Shown here piece after piece: positions 46,001-53,096 of a stretch of 64,000 nucleotides of DNA (the stretch's first letter is position 1; every line of letters begins with the position of its first letter). The stretch covers positions 62,001-126,000 of the forward strand of contig NZ_JAIVKK010000006.1 of the NCBI RefSeq assembly GCF_020524005.1, written 5' to 3'. The notes under the pieces were generated by a model. The model worked only from the letters and a program-made list of their open reading frames with translations. It did no database searches and was not told where the DNA came from. This stretch comes from Microbulbifer aggregans (lineage in GTDB: Bacteria; Pseudomonadota; Gammaproteobacteria; Pseudomonadales; Cellvibrionaceae). A program made the translations under genes and the position numbers.

Positions 46001-47362
46001 GCCGTGGCCGTGCAGATCCAGCTGCGCGATGGTTTGCGTTGGCTGCGCTAACCAGCGTGCGAGTCCAGCGCGCAGACGTGCGCCGTGGCGTGTGAGCTCT
46101 TCGACACTGTAGCGGCGGCTGTCGGCGCGCAGATCCAGCTGGACCCGTTTGTGATCGCCCTCGCCGTGCACCAGCACCCCGATTTCCAGATCATCCACCG
46201 GACCGGTGGCGAGCGCATGAGTATGTGCCGGGGCCCCGGCAAACTCCGCCGCGAGGTCGAAGGGTTTGTAATTGATCACCGGGCCATAAAGCGCCTGCCC
46301 GGCAGTATCTGCATCCGCCGCCTGCGCACGCTCGCGCTGGATTTGTTCCGCCGGGTAGCGCTGGTGCGGTCGCACTCTCGCCAGTGCTTTTTTAAATGCC
46401 GTGGCGCAACCGTACAGGTTCATATCCGCTTCCAGCGCCACAATAACGGGCAACACATTGACCACCGGCGCCAGCGAGCGAATCGCCACCGAGCCCATCC
46501 GCCCCATAAACGGCACACCCACGATTTGGTGATACTGGCCGCTGATACGCGCGAGATAAGCCACCAGCAGCCCCATCAACAGATCCGGTGCGGCCAGTCG
46601 TGCGCCACCGGCCACTGCGCACTGCTGCAATTGATCCATGGTGGCTGGCGGCAGATCGACACAATGCCATTGCAAATTCGCCTGCGGCAGGTTTTTACCG
46701 GAAACCGGGCGTGCGCTGACGCTCGCTGGTTGCGGGGCATTGTTTAAATAGCCCCGCCAGAATTCGCGGCTTTTTTCCCATTTTTCCGAGGCCTTGTATT
46801 CCGCCTGCTCGCGCACCACGTTTTCCACACCGGTAAACGGATTGGCGGGTATAGGTTTGCATTGCAGTTCCGCCGTGTAGATTTCCGCTATGCGGCGGGT
46901 GAGCGCGGCGAAGCTGTAGCCGTCGAGATTGATATGGTGGTAGCGCTGGTACCAGAGCGTTTTCGCCGTACCATCTTCATTGGCAACGCGATAAATACGC
47001 TGGCAAGTCAGAGATTCGGATTGTGTGCAATCCAGCGATTGACGTGTGTCGAGGCGGATTTCCGACCAGGCTTTCTCGGTGCCCTGTGCGTCTGCGATAA
47101 GATCAAAAAACTCCGGGCGTTCAATTTTCTCCGCTGTACACACAGAAATTTTTTGCCGCGGACGCTCGCAGTCAAACACGGCAGTGACGGTATCGGCTTC
47201 ACTCAACCCATGGCGAATGGCATTGCGCAGAATATCCACGTCGATATCGCCCGGGAGTTCCAGACAGTGTGCAATGACATAGGTAGTGTGTTGCTCGGAA
47301 ACTTTATCCGCATACCAGATACCTTCCTGGGTGCTGGTAAGCGGCATCCATTGTTTGTTCAT
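40022..47362 (-). CDS. entF: Two-module siderophore NRPS, EntF-like (C-A-T-C-A-T-TE)
   Basis: 2446 aa, against about 1290 for E. coli EntF. Order: C1 with HHINLDG (H142, H143), A1 about 480-1000, T1 with carrier Ser S1056 in GGDS, C2 with HHLVIDG (H1264, H1265), A2 about 1570-2080, T2 S2131 in GGHS, thioesterase with S2266 (GYSLGG), D2293 and H2409. The A2 code is DVWHFSLVDK, identical to EntF serine. The A1 code is DSVDAGLVDK, not one I recognise; its Asp at the 278 position (D741) suits a cationic substrate. No epimerase domain lies between T1 and C2. Start 47362 has GAGGAGG and overlaps the mbtH stop (ATGA). The thioesterase should cyclise three DHB-aa-Ser units. Confidence 0.95.
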   Translation of the reverse strand: MNKQWMPLTSTQEGIWYADKVSEQHTTYVIAHCLELPGDIDVDILRNAIRHGLSEADTVTAVFDCERPRQKISVCTAEKIERPEFFDLIADAQGTEKAWSEIRLDTRQSLDCTQSESLTCQRIYRVANEDGTAKTLWYQRYHHINLDGYSFAALTRRIAEIYTAELQCKPIPANPFTGVENVVREQAEYKASEKWEKSREFWRGYLNNAPQPASVSARPVSGKNLPQANLQWHCVDLPPATMDQLQQCAVAGGARLAAPDLLMGLLVAYLARISGQYHQIVGVPFMGRMGSVAIRSLAPVVNVLPVIVALEADMNLYGCATAFKKALARVRPHQRYPAEQIQRERAQAADADTAGQALYGPVINYKPFDLAAEFAGAPAHTHALATGPVDDLEIGVLVHGEGDHKRVQLDLRADSRRYSVEELTRHGARLRAGLARWLAQPTQTIAQLDLHGHGERTQIAHWARARRFSLDGTRYTLADWLTFQAEERPRARALVFAGGDSDGRGDRSLDFLGLQQAVARLTRLLIGRGMGPGKVVALAAPRSLESVVAIFAVLNSGATLLPIDLEYPAERIAAMCEDTQPALLLSDTAASLPQAPDCALAKVPRLDLDQLATELEHFSPAPITQKERFAPITADTIAYVIFTSGSTGRPKGVMNTQGALLNLFQSHRESYFLPAIARLADRERGRSLRAAHTHTFSFDSSWVQFFWLLLGQELQVFDEELRRDAQGLVQAIQQRRIDALDLPPSLLAQMISCGLFAPGKHRPLLLAIGGEAAPASLWQQLRNQQRVQRDLDAQNLYGPTEFTVDALRAPVADSAQPVVGRPVGNTSVYVLDATLQPVPAGVIGELYLSGAGLARGYLARGGLTASRFVADPFARGAGMGQRMYRTGDLVRWNGEGQLEFLGRTDDQVKVRGHRVELGEVENALSLLPQVESAVVIAEPVNHSHRLIGCCAIPGVGAGECRARAAELQSLLRTQLPEYAVPGLLLVLDTLPRNMSGKVDRRALLQLARDSIQPGGDTAEPPRNARERLLCEAAAAVLQLPKPIGAEDDFFALGGDSITAIVLCTRLRDAGYLLKPSQIFALRTPRQLAPQLQSVAPEDTAAGWTLPAMDLETLRARHGDFLDVAPVLPLQQGMLFHVQATSFSTADSSTYNAFTRLSLIGALDETRLQRALNALLTRYPQLAGLFDSESCDEPRFLLPPKSAMQWPWRSVDLSGLAADQCAQQLVALEREMLAQTYPADRFGGMLGATLVRTGARAYQLLLVTHHLVIDGWSTPLLLRDLIAAYRDDRTTLPPLPVGYAQVVGALAARDQAQSRALWQRVLDGVQPCVLFEQAEEGAAVSEFALQLPADVTARLHREIRARGLTLNAVMQGVWAQLLAGISGRRDIVFGTPVSGRTAAIAGIEDQVGLFLNSLPVRVALDRSASLWAQLPDIQRRHSELLENDGLGLVEIQQLAGSGQLFDTLLVVENYPDSSYLDQQMTGTDGAPLVVGDIHNRGYSHYPLALLVIPGDELTLLVENRGAVADASWIAERARDLLLGLLEAPERILDQTPLLSAAEQALIERVNRTEQMLPARNLRDFLHAQARYTADAPALADARDALTYSEVRAQVQTLARELIEAGVRPGGIVAVALPRSVRLSLALMAVIEAGAAYLPLDLGYPDERLAFMLEDAAPQLLITDGERCARFAELSPSPLLVFDGLRAPLPSGDFVPPLLTPDHPAYLIYTSGTTGRPKGVLVSHRAIVNRILWMQQEYRLTTDDVVLQKTPCSFDVSVWEFFWPLMVGARLVMAEPEAHRDPQQLADTIDEFGVTCLHFVPSMLALFTEHFTGVGEKSCSSLRLVFASGEALTRAQTRAFSHRFDAQLHNLYGPTEAAVDVSYFPALSGDFAGAGAGVPIGKPVWNTRLRVLDDCLRQVPVGAIGELYLSGMQLALGYLGRAGLTAGRFVADPYATKPGARMYRTGDLVRWLPGGDIEYLGRTDDQIKIRGLRVELGEIETQLLAEPGVANAVVCAMNLALGAAENSNMDSRQLVAYLIPSADKVLDTTAVAASLATRLPAHMVPVAYVAMEEFPLSANGKLDRRALPLPDAVADDTRAGRLPARGVESRLADIFARLLQREQVFADDDFFALGGHSLLAMRLAAEVRRELQRPVSVGQIITAPTVAQLAANLKLSEMLSDFGSEGFDAVLPLRAGSGGRPLICFYPGSGFAWQYSVLTQYINSERPVIGLQSPRPGGLIATSADMESLIARQLDVVRRVQPVGPYFLLGYSLGGTVAYGVAAALRDLGEEVAFLGLLDTYPAEVHDWDDPQGAEAAVGAEQEQTRLLQDAFAGGDNVEDEDEVMRSEQEAILQQIFANYQDAVRLLSRARTPMYNGRVTLFAAEQSLPEYIDPERDWKPLVGALDVHRLVDRAHDDILSPSSLETLGPLINRLILNAEVAGSDEAALSESA

Positions 47363-47616
47363 GGCGCCTCCTCTTCCCTGACACGTTGCGAGGTCTGTTG
47401 CTGAGCCTTTTGACTGACAAAGGGATTGATGGAGAGCCAGTGGGTATCCACATAGCTGCTGCAGGCTTCGCGCGCATCGGGGCCGTGAACCGTTTCCCAG
47501 CCAGCGGGCACATCGAGAAATTCGGGCCACAGGCTGTATTCCCCGCTGGTGTTTTTCAAAACCAGAAACTGGTGGGCATCGCTGTCGAACGGGTTGGTAT
47601 AGTTTTCGCTATTCAT
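47359..47616 (-). CDS. MbtH-like protein
   Basis: Small NRPS partner (YbdZ in E. coli) that binds A domains and often is needed for their activity or solubility. The 85-aa product carries the family signature: NPFDSDAHQFLVLKNTSGEY, SLWPEFLDVPAGWETVHGP, then CSSYVDTHWLSINP. The ATG at 47616 has GGAGAGG ahead of it; a longer frame to 47781 crosses repeat copy 5. The stop overlaps the entF start as ATGA, so both proteins are made by coupled translation. Confidence 0.94.
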   Translation of the reverse strand: MNSENYTNPFDSDAHQFLVLKNTSGEYSLWPEFLDVPAGWETVHGPDAREACSSYVDTHWLSINPFVSQKAQQQTSQRVREEEAP

Positions 47617-47660
47617 GCTGCCTCTCCGGGGTTGTTGGGCCAGCGATTGAAGCTGGCGCG

Positions 47661-47803
47661 GTGGCGGCAAAGCACCGGGTGCGGGTTTTCGGGACCGCTG
47701 TGAACCCATCCCTGGGAGCTGCGGCGCAAACTTCCTGTTTGCGACGCTCCCGAAAACCCGCACCCGCCACTTCGCCTTCACGTTGCAGATTTTTACTTCG
47801 TAA
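47661..47803 (-). repeat. Dispersed three-way-junction repeat, copy 5
   Basis: Minus-oriented copy of 143 bp between fes and mbtH. Closing arms CGGGTGCGGGTTTTCGGGA (47676-47694) and complement (47748-47766) pair 19/19. The core contains GCAAAC / GTTTGC and CCCAGGGATGGG. Read on the minus strand its flanks (TTACGAAGTAAAAATCTG, TGCCGCCAC) match copy 4 closely. Confidence 0.9.
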
Positions 47804-47823
47804 GAAAAAAGTAACTTGGTTGA

Positions 47824-49050
47824 CTAGCTGGCTTTTAGCATTACTGCTATCCCCGCAACCAGATTGCGGCGCCAGCAGAGCCAATCGTGGCCAGCGGATA
47901 CTTCGCGGTAGGTTGTGGGAAATCGTCTTTTCTCCAGCGCTTGCCGTAGTGCGCGGTTGTCATCCAGCATATGTGGTTCGTAAAGACCGACTTCGAGCAG
48001 AAATTCAGGCCGCGCTTCCTCTGTCGAACCCAAAATTGTTGTGTTCACCCAGTCATCAAGAGCGGCCAATCCATTGTTCTTGGAATGTTCAGCATGTTCG
48101 CGCGGCCACCAGAAGGAGCCGGACTGGCTAAAAGCCTTGCCAAATCTGTGCGGCCAATTCAGTGCGGCCCAGGTTGCCGCAAGGCCACCGTAAGACTGGC
48201 CAACAACCAGGGTCTGCTCGGCTTTTTCAGTAATTGATACGGACTGTGCAATCTGGGGCAACAGTTCCTGCTGAATCGCCAGCCAGAACGCCGTATTGCA
48301 CGGCAGCTCCGTTGCGCGGTGTGTTTCATCAATGGCATCAATCATCAGGTAGGCCGCAGGCGGCAGGTCGCCGCTGCGCGTGCGCTGATCCAGCTCGCCC
48401 AGCAGGTTGTCCTGGGTATGCCAGTAATTTCCGTCCAGCAGCATTACCAATGGCAATGCTTGCCGCGGCTGTTCGCTATCGGTGCGGTAGACCCAGATAT
48501 TGCGCCGGTTGTTCAGGCGCTCGCTGCGCCAGGTGAATTTCTGCAGCGCACTCCTGGGTTCGAAATCCAGCCATTGAGTATCTTGGGGATAAATACCGGA
48601 CGCGGGGCGGCCCCAGGGGCCGTTGTGTGGTTTCACCGGGTTGAGCGGATCGAAACTTGCGCGGCGGTTTATCAGATCCAGCCACCAGTTTCGGCGATCA
48701 CCGCCATCCGGCATTGGCAGGTCGGACGCTTGCGCAGGTAAAAAGAAGTAGCTCCCGCACCAGTCATTGGGCAGGCGAGTTTGCCAGTACCAGATATCGG
48801 TACCGGTAATCCGCTGCATTTCCGCGGGCGCTTCCCGCACCGGGTGTGGAGTGTGGGAATTAACCTCGATAAATGCAGTCTCGATTTCCGCAGCCGCACA
48901 CTGCCGCCAGAAAAAAGTGCATGTGTGTTCGCCGGCGCGAACATCGGTTTTCAGCGGCAGGCCACGGCCGGCCAGAATTCGCCACCAGTCATCACTGCCG
49001 ACGCCCTCCCCGCTCAGGGGAAGTGGTTCCAGGCATGGCAGTGCACTCAT
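47824..49050 (-). CDS. fes: Enterochelin esterase-type siderophore hydrolase
   Basis: Serine esterase cutting the trilactone of ferric catechol siderophores. N-terminal Ig-like domain (about 30-160, with ITGTDIWYWQTRLP), then an alpha/beta hydrolase with nucleophile S286 in VVGQSYGGLAA and catalytic H388 in SAGHDWLCWR; NIWVYR and LLDGNYWH are family blocks. No signal peptide, so cytoplasmic like E. coli Fes. 408 aa. Its start overlaps the stop of the PepSY gene (ATGA), so reductase and esterase are made together, consistent with release of iron by reduction plus hydrolysis. Confidence 0.92.
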   Translation of the reverse strand: MSALPCLEPLPLSGEGVGSDDWWRILAGRGLPLKTDVRAGEHTCTFFWRQCAAAEIETAFIEVNSHTPHPVREAPAEMQRITGTDIWYWQTRLPNDWCGSYFFLPAQASDLPMPDGGDRRNWWLDLINRRASFDPLNPVKPHNGPWGRPASGIYPQDTQWLDFEPRSALQKFTWRSERLNNRRNIWVYRTDSEQPRQALPLVMLLDGNYWHTQDNLLGELDQRTRSGDLPPAAYLMIDAIDETHRATELPCNTAFWLAIQQELLPQIAQSVSITEKAEQTLVVGQSYGGLAATWAALNWPHRFGKAFSQSGSFWWPREHAEHSKNNGLAALDDWVNTTILGSTEEARPEFLLEVGLYEPHMLDDNRALRQALEKRRFPTTYREVSAGHDWLCWRRNLVAGIAVMLKAS

Positions 49051-50720
49051 GCGGTCACTTCCTCGGATCCCGCACTTGCATCAACCCGATTGCTTTTCGG
49101 TTCCGCGCCGGCATTTGCATCCGCCGTCGCCCACACACTGTCTCGCCCGCCGTGCAGGGCGCGTTTGCGGTTGTGGATTGCGGCACAGGTAAATACCAGG
49201 GCGAACCCCAGTGCAGTGGCATCCACCGCTACGGCGCCGGCACTGGTGTTTGCCCACAGGCCTGATGCAGGGGCGACCACCGCCACCAGGGTAGTGCCCG
49301 GGATCAGCACGCAGCTGGCTGCGCAGGCGGCGAGCAATTGCCAGGTGGCCCGCCCGGCGCCACGCCAAAAGGCATAGGTCACTGTAAGCAGGAAGCTGAA
49401 GTAGTACACCCACAGGTAGATATGGTTGATATTAAACGCTAGGCCGCTCGCCCATTTCCCGGCGGCCATGGCGAGGCAAATGCCAATAATCGAACCGAAG
49501 CAGACTCCGACGGTGCCCGCGGCCATCCAACGCAGGTTGCGCGGTTGCCGGGGGATATCAGTATCGGTTTTGCGCAGTTTTTTACGGCGTGTTTCGATCC
49601 ACAACAAATTACCCGAGTAAAACAGGAAGGCGCCACCGAGGCCGAGGCAGAAATAGATCCAGCGCACCAGATCACCGCCGAAGCTGCCGAAATGCAATGC
49701 GAAGAAATAATTCACGATTGCACCCCAGCCTTCAGCCTTGCCCGGCAGCATGGAAGTCATCAGCAGTTCGCCGGTGTATGGGTTCATCCCCATGTAACCA
49801 GTGACCGGGCCATGCACCAGGGCTGCCGGGTTATAAATAGAGACCCGCACAAACGGCCGCGAAGATTCCAGTCCCAGATACAGAAGCTCCGTGACAGCGA
49901 AATCCGGCGCTTCGGTGCGCGCCCGTGCGATCAGTTCGGAGGGCGGCAATAGTCTGTCTGCACTGTATGCCGGGGCCGGCGCCGTGTTCGCCGGTGGCGC
50001 CGACACCGGGTAAACCACATCCCGAAGCGCATCGTAGAACTGGTCGTGAAACGCAAACACGATAACCGTCAGGCTGATCACGATATGAAAAGGCAGGCTG
50101 GTGATCCCGACCACATTGTGCGCATCCAGCCAGAAACGTTTGTTGTTTTTGCCGCGGCGCAGCGCAAAGAAGTCCTTCACCAGGGTGGGCAACAACAGTA
50201 TCAGGCCGGAAACCAGGGCGAGGAAATAAAGCACAGCGGCTACGCCAAGAATCCAGATACCCACATATTCACCGTCGAAATCCCCGGGTATTCCGCCCGT
50301 GCGGTGCAGCATGTCTACCAGCTCACCAAACAGTGACGGAGTCAGGCTTTCGGTGACGAGTTGCCCCTGCGCATCGAGACTCGCAATGTTTCTGGCTTCA
50401 GACAATTTCAGTCCGCGCCCGCCTCCAGACTCGCTCCACTGTATCGGCGCCGCCAGATCTTCGCGTTCGATGGGATACAGACTGAACTCCTGTCGCGCGT
50501 CCTGGTGCTGTTGCAGGGTCAGAGCGACCAGGCTGTCCAACTGCGCAGTATCGACCCAGGGCAAGCGCTGCTCCGGAGGACTGATCCAGCGATCCACCGG
50601 CTGTTTAAACATCGTAAGGGCACCGGCGAAAAAACCGATAAACAACAGCAGGCCAGTGGTGATTCCGACCCAGGTGTGCAGGCTGCGGTAGACCTTGAGA
50701 ATATCGCTGCGTACTTTCAT
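49047..50720 (-). CDS. PepSY-associated membrane protein, probable ferric-siderophore reductase
   Basis: 557 aa inner-membrane protein of the PepSY_TM family, to which ferric-siderophore reductases such as pyoverdine FpvG belong. It begins KVYRSLHTWVGITTGLLLFI (TM with a heme-ligand-type His), has LDAHNVVGITSLPFHIVISL, and YFFALHFGSFGGDLVRWIY, followed by further TM helices and a polar tail. The ATG at 50720 has GGGAG upstream and overlaps the DUF3649 stop (ATGA). The open frame beyond 50720 overlaps the upstream gene and is not used. It probably reduces the siderophore-bound iron at the inner membrane. Confidence 0.88.
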   Translation of the reverse strand: MKVRSDILKVYRSLHTWVGITTGLLLFIGFFAGALTMFKQPVDRWISPPEQRLPWVDTAQLDSLVALTLQQHQDARQEFSLYPIEREDLAAPIQWSESGGGRGLKLSEARNIASLDAQGQLVTESLTPSLFGELVDMLHRTGGIPGDFDGEYVGIWILGVAAVLYFLALVSGLILLLPTLVKDFFALRRGKNNKRFWLDAHNVVGITSLPFHIVISLTVIVFAFHDQFYDALRDVVYPVSAPPANTAPAPAYSADRLLPPSELIARARTEAPDFAVTELLYLGLESSRPFVRVSIYNPAALVHGPVTGYMGMNPYTGELLMTSMLPGKAEGWGAIVNYFFALHFGSFGGDLVRWIYFCLGLGGAFLFYSGNLLWIETRRKKLRKTDTDIPRQPRNLRWMAAGTVGVCFGSIIGICLAMAAGKWASGLAFNINHIYLWVYYFSFLLTVTYAFWRGAGRATWQLLAACAASCVLIPGTTLVAVVAPASGLWANTSAGAVAVDATALGFALVFTCAAIHNRKRALHGGRDSVWATADANAGAEPKSNRVDASAGSEEVTA

Positions 50721-51052
50721 CCCAGAGCTCCCTTGACGAAAAACAGCAGACCGTAGGCCAGTACATTCAGCACACCCATTGTCAGTAGCGCGCGGCGCCC
50801 GGTGGGAATCAGGTACACAAGGCTGAACGCAATTACCCACAGCGGGGCGATGCTCCACATAACGAACTGGCGCTTGTCCGGCGCGTCGATGCCGCCCGGG
50901 CCGATCCAGGCAAACAGGCCAGACAGCGCCAGCGCCAGGGTCAATCCGAGTACGGCGCCAGCAATACTTTTGCTCCACCAATCAGACTGTAATTTGCTTC
51001 GCGCGCGCCTTTTCGTAGTTGCCGACGGGACGGCACCGGACTTAGTGTTCAC
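50717..51052 (-). CDS. DUF3649 small iron-uptake membrane protein
   Basis: 111 aa with three hydrophobic segments. The block SGLFAWIGPGGIDAPDKRQFVMWSIAPLW is cut here to its key features: Gly-Pro-Gly-Gly, Asp-Ala-Pro and Trp-x-Ile-Ala-Pro-Leu-Trp, typical of DUF3649 proteins beside PepSY reductases. GTG start at 51052. It overlaps both neighbours (11 bp with the DUF3325 gene, 4 bp with PepSY). Probable accessory subunit of the reductase, as FpvH/FpvJ/FpvK are proposed to be for pyoverdine. Confidence 0.8.
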   Translation of the reverse strand: MNTKSGAVPSATTKRRARSKLQSDWWSKSIAGAVLGLTLALALSGLFAWIGPGGIDAPDKRQFVMWSIAPLWVIAFSLVYLIPTGRRALLTMGVLNVLAYGLLFFVKGALG

Positions 51053-51305
51053 GTTTTTTCACCACACGAACCAAAGGTACAAACGGCAACGCGCCCCACA
51101 CCAGCATCAGCGCCGCCAACCAGGCGAGAATCGCGGTATTTAGCGGATAGCGAGCACAGGCCATCACCAGTGTTGTTACCAACATCAGGGAACCCAACCA
51201 TCCCCACACCCGTGCGAGTGGCTTCTCGATCCAGCCCTGGTTTTGGTGACACAGATAAAGAAGTGTCGCACCGGCTAGAAAGCCCGTGGCAAGTAGAGTC
51301 AACAT
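51042..51305 (-). CDS. DUF3325-like small membrane protein
   Basis: 87 aa with three hydrophobic segments (starting MLTLLATGFLAGATLLYLCH) and a middle HQNQGWIEKPLARVWGWLG, the usual pattern of DUF3325 proteins coded next to DUF3649 and PepSY genes in iron-uptake operons. GAGGTG lies ten bases before the ATG. First gene of the DUF3325-DUF3649-PepSY-fes overlapping series. Role inferred from neighbours only. Confidence 0.75.
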   Translation of the reverse strand: MLTLLATGFLAGATLLYLCHQNQGWIEKPLARVWGWLGSLMLVTTLVMACARYPLNTAILAWLAALMLVWGALPFVPLVRVVKKREH

Positions 51306-51404
51306 GGTGTTTCACCTCGACATTGATATTTTCTTTCCAAGCATTTTTATGGAGTGCTGTGTGTGGAATTTAGTTTTCGCTACTTCTTTAATCTGCCTCC
51401 AGAA

Positions 51405-52220
51405 TTAGGCAGCCAGAGTTGCGCCACCATCTACCACTATGTTTTGCATGGTGATATGGCTGGCGGCATCAGAAGCCAGAAATAGAATCGCATTGGCTAT
51501 TTCCTGCGATGTGGCGATTTTTTTCAGGGGTATACCGAGTTTGTAATCCTCCGGTAAGCCTTCGATGGTGCGCAGGTAGCCGGCGCTGGTGTCTCCGTTA
51601 ACGTCGGTGAGCATGGTCTGGAGCATGGGCGTATCGGTGGAGCCAGGGCTCACCAAATTGCAACGCACATTATATTCCGCGAGTTCAAGTGCTATGCAGT
51701 GGCTAAGGCTTTGAAGTGCGGCTTTGGAAGCGCAGTAGGCGGCCATGTTTTTTCTGGGCACACGGGCTGCATTGGAGGCGATATTGACAATGGCGCCGCT
51801 GCGCTGTTGCTTGAAATGTGTTGCCAGATTCCGCAATAAATAGAAAACACCACTGACGTTTGTATCCAGACATCTATGCCAGTCGTCGATGGTGAGACAG
51901 TTTTCGGTTTGGCTGTCTATGCTGCCCAGGTGCAACGTTCCGGCTGCATTGACAAGGACTTCGGGACCGAGATTGTCTTGCAACAGCTCGCGTACCGTTG
52001 CAGCGACCAGGTAAGGATCGGCAATGTTAAGTTGGCGGATGACATATGGAACGTCGAAGTGCTCGAAGTCGCGATCGAAGCCAATCACGCGGGCACCCAG
52101 TTGCTGAAAATTGTCCGCGACAGCGCGTCCGATGCCTCCGGCAGCACCAACAATCCAGACGCTTTTATTCTTGAAATTCCAGACGCTACCATTGGCTGAT
52201 CCGCTCTTTTGAGAAGACAT
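51405..52220 (-). CDS. entA: 2,3-dihydro-2,3-dihydroxybenzoate dehydrogenase
   Basis: Short-chain dehydrogenase oxidising 2,3-dihydro-DHB to DHB with NAD. It has the nucleotide loop VGAAGGIGRAV, NAAG, catalytic S149 and the YCASK pair Y162/K166, and the PG-type end NLVSPGSTDTPML. The ending NIVVDGGATLAA is EntA-like. The first 15 residues are extra relative to E. coli EntA. It begins 3 bp after the entB stop. The 99-bp gap behind it may separate biosynthesis genes from the reductase/uptake group. Confidence 0.93.
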   Translation of the reverse strand: MSSQKSGSANGSVWNFKNKSVWIVGAAGGIGRAVADNFQQLGARVIGFDRDFEHFDVPYVIRQLNIADPYLVAATVRELLQDNLGPEVLVNAAGTLHLGSIDSQTENCLTIDDWHRCLDTNVSGVFYLLRNLATHFKQQRSGAIVNIASNAARVPRKNMAAYCASKAALQSLSHCIALELAEYNVRCNLVSPGSTDTPMLQTMLTDVNGDTSAGYLRTIEGLPEDYKLGIPLKKIATSQEIANAILFLASDAASHITMQNIVVDGGATLAA

Positions 52221-52223
52221 TGT

Positions 52224-53096
52224 TCAAGCCTCCTGCTTTTGTTCGATGAGTTCCCACCAACCTTGCAATGTAGGCTCGCGGGCGAGGTCTTCGAAGGTCA
52301 GGTGGATACCCAGTGGTTGCCACTGGCCGATAAGCTGCATCACTTGTACTGAGTCGAGGCCGTAGTCGATCAGGTTGTCGTCGGCTTCCGGTTCGCCGGC
52401 GCCTTCTTCCAGCAGGGGCAGTATCTGTGCAGTGAGCCAGTGGTAGTCGAGCGCGTGATTAGGAATGGTGTTCGAGCGTAGAAGTTGTCCAGTGGTGATG
52501 ACGGCACCGCAGCGGCCGGCGACGAAGTCGAGGGCTTGCTGGTGTTCCCCGCGCGAAAAATCGGCAAGGGCATCGGCGATCATGAACGGCTGAATATCGC
52601 GCATAAAGGCATCCAGGGCCGTGGTCATGCAGCCGATATGGGCGTAGACACCGCCAATCAACAGCTGGTCCCTGCCCCAGTCGTGCATCAGGGTTTGCAG
52701 GGGTGAGCGCTGGAATGCGCTGTAGCGCCACTTGACCAGCATGGTGTCATTTTTTTCCGGTGCCAACGGCCCAACGATGGCGGCCTGGTCGGGGTCGGCG
52801 GTGGTGAGACCGGGGCCCCACATGTCGTTGAGCAGTGCGCGTTCCGCGTCGGACTGCTCGGTGGGTTGCGCGGTGTAGACGACCGGCACCCGGTTTTCCC
52901 GCGCCCAGTTGCGCAGCGCAATCAGGTTGGCGAGCAGTTTATCCACCAGTGCGCTATCACTTCCGTAGTAGCGCAGGAAATAGTCCTGCATGTCGTGGAT
53001 CAGCAGCACCGCGCGCGCTGGATCCGGCTGCCACTGCACACGATTTTGCGGCAGGTCTGTGGGCATTTCGTAGGCGGAGATGGCTGGGATACTCAT
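52224..53096 (-). CDS. entB: Isochorismatase / aryl carrier protein
   Basis: Bifunctional protein. The N-terminal 200 residues are an isochorismatase (AVLLIHDMQDYFLRYYG; LVKWRYSAF; LIGGVYAHIGCMTTALDAFM), which converts isochorismate to 2,3-dihydro-DHB. The C-terminal 75 residues are an aryl carrier with phosphopantetheine Ser S249 in DNLIDYGLDSVQVM. 290 aa, as usual. The start overlaps the entE stop (ATGA). The carrier presents DHB from EntE to the C1 domain of the NRPS. Confidence 0.95.
   Translation of the reverse strand: MSIPAISAYEMPTDLPQNRVQWQPDPARAVLLIHDMQDYFLRYYGSDSALVDKLLANLIALRNWARENRVPVVYTAQPTEQSDAERALLNDMWGPGLTTADPDQAAIVGPLAPEKNDTMLVKWRYSAFQRSPLQTLMHDWGRDQLLIGGVYAHIGCMTTALDAFMRDIQPFMIADALADFSRGEHQQALDFVAGRCGAVITTGQLLRSNTIPNHALDYHWLTAQILPLLEEGAGEPEADDNLIDYGLDSVQVMQLIGQWQPLGIHLTFEDLAREPTLQGWWELIEQKQEA

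Noticed and set aside
47617-47781. N-terminal extension of the MbtH-like protein
   Set aside because: It would translate part of repeat copy 5. The short form has its own GGAGAGG box and the normal family length.
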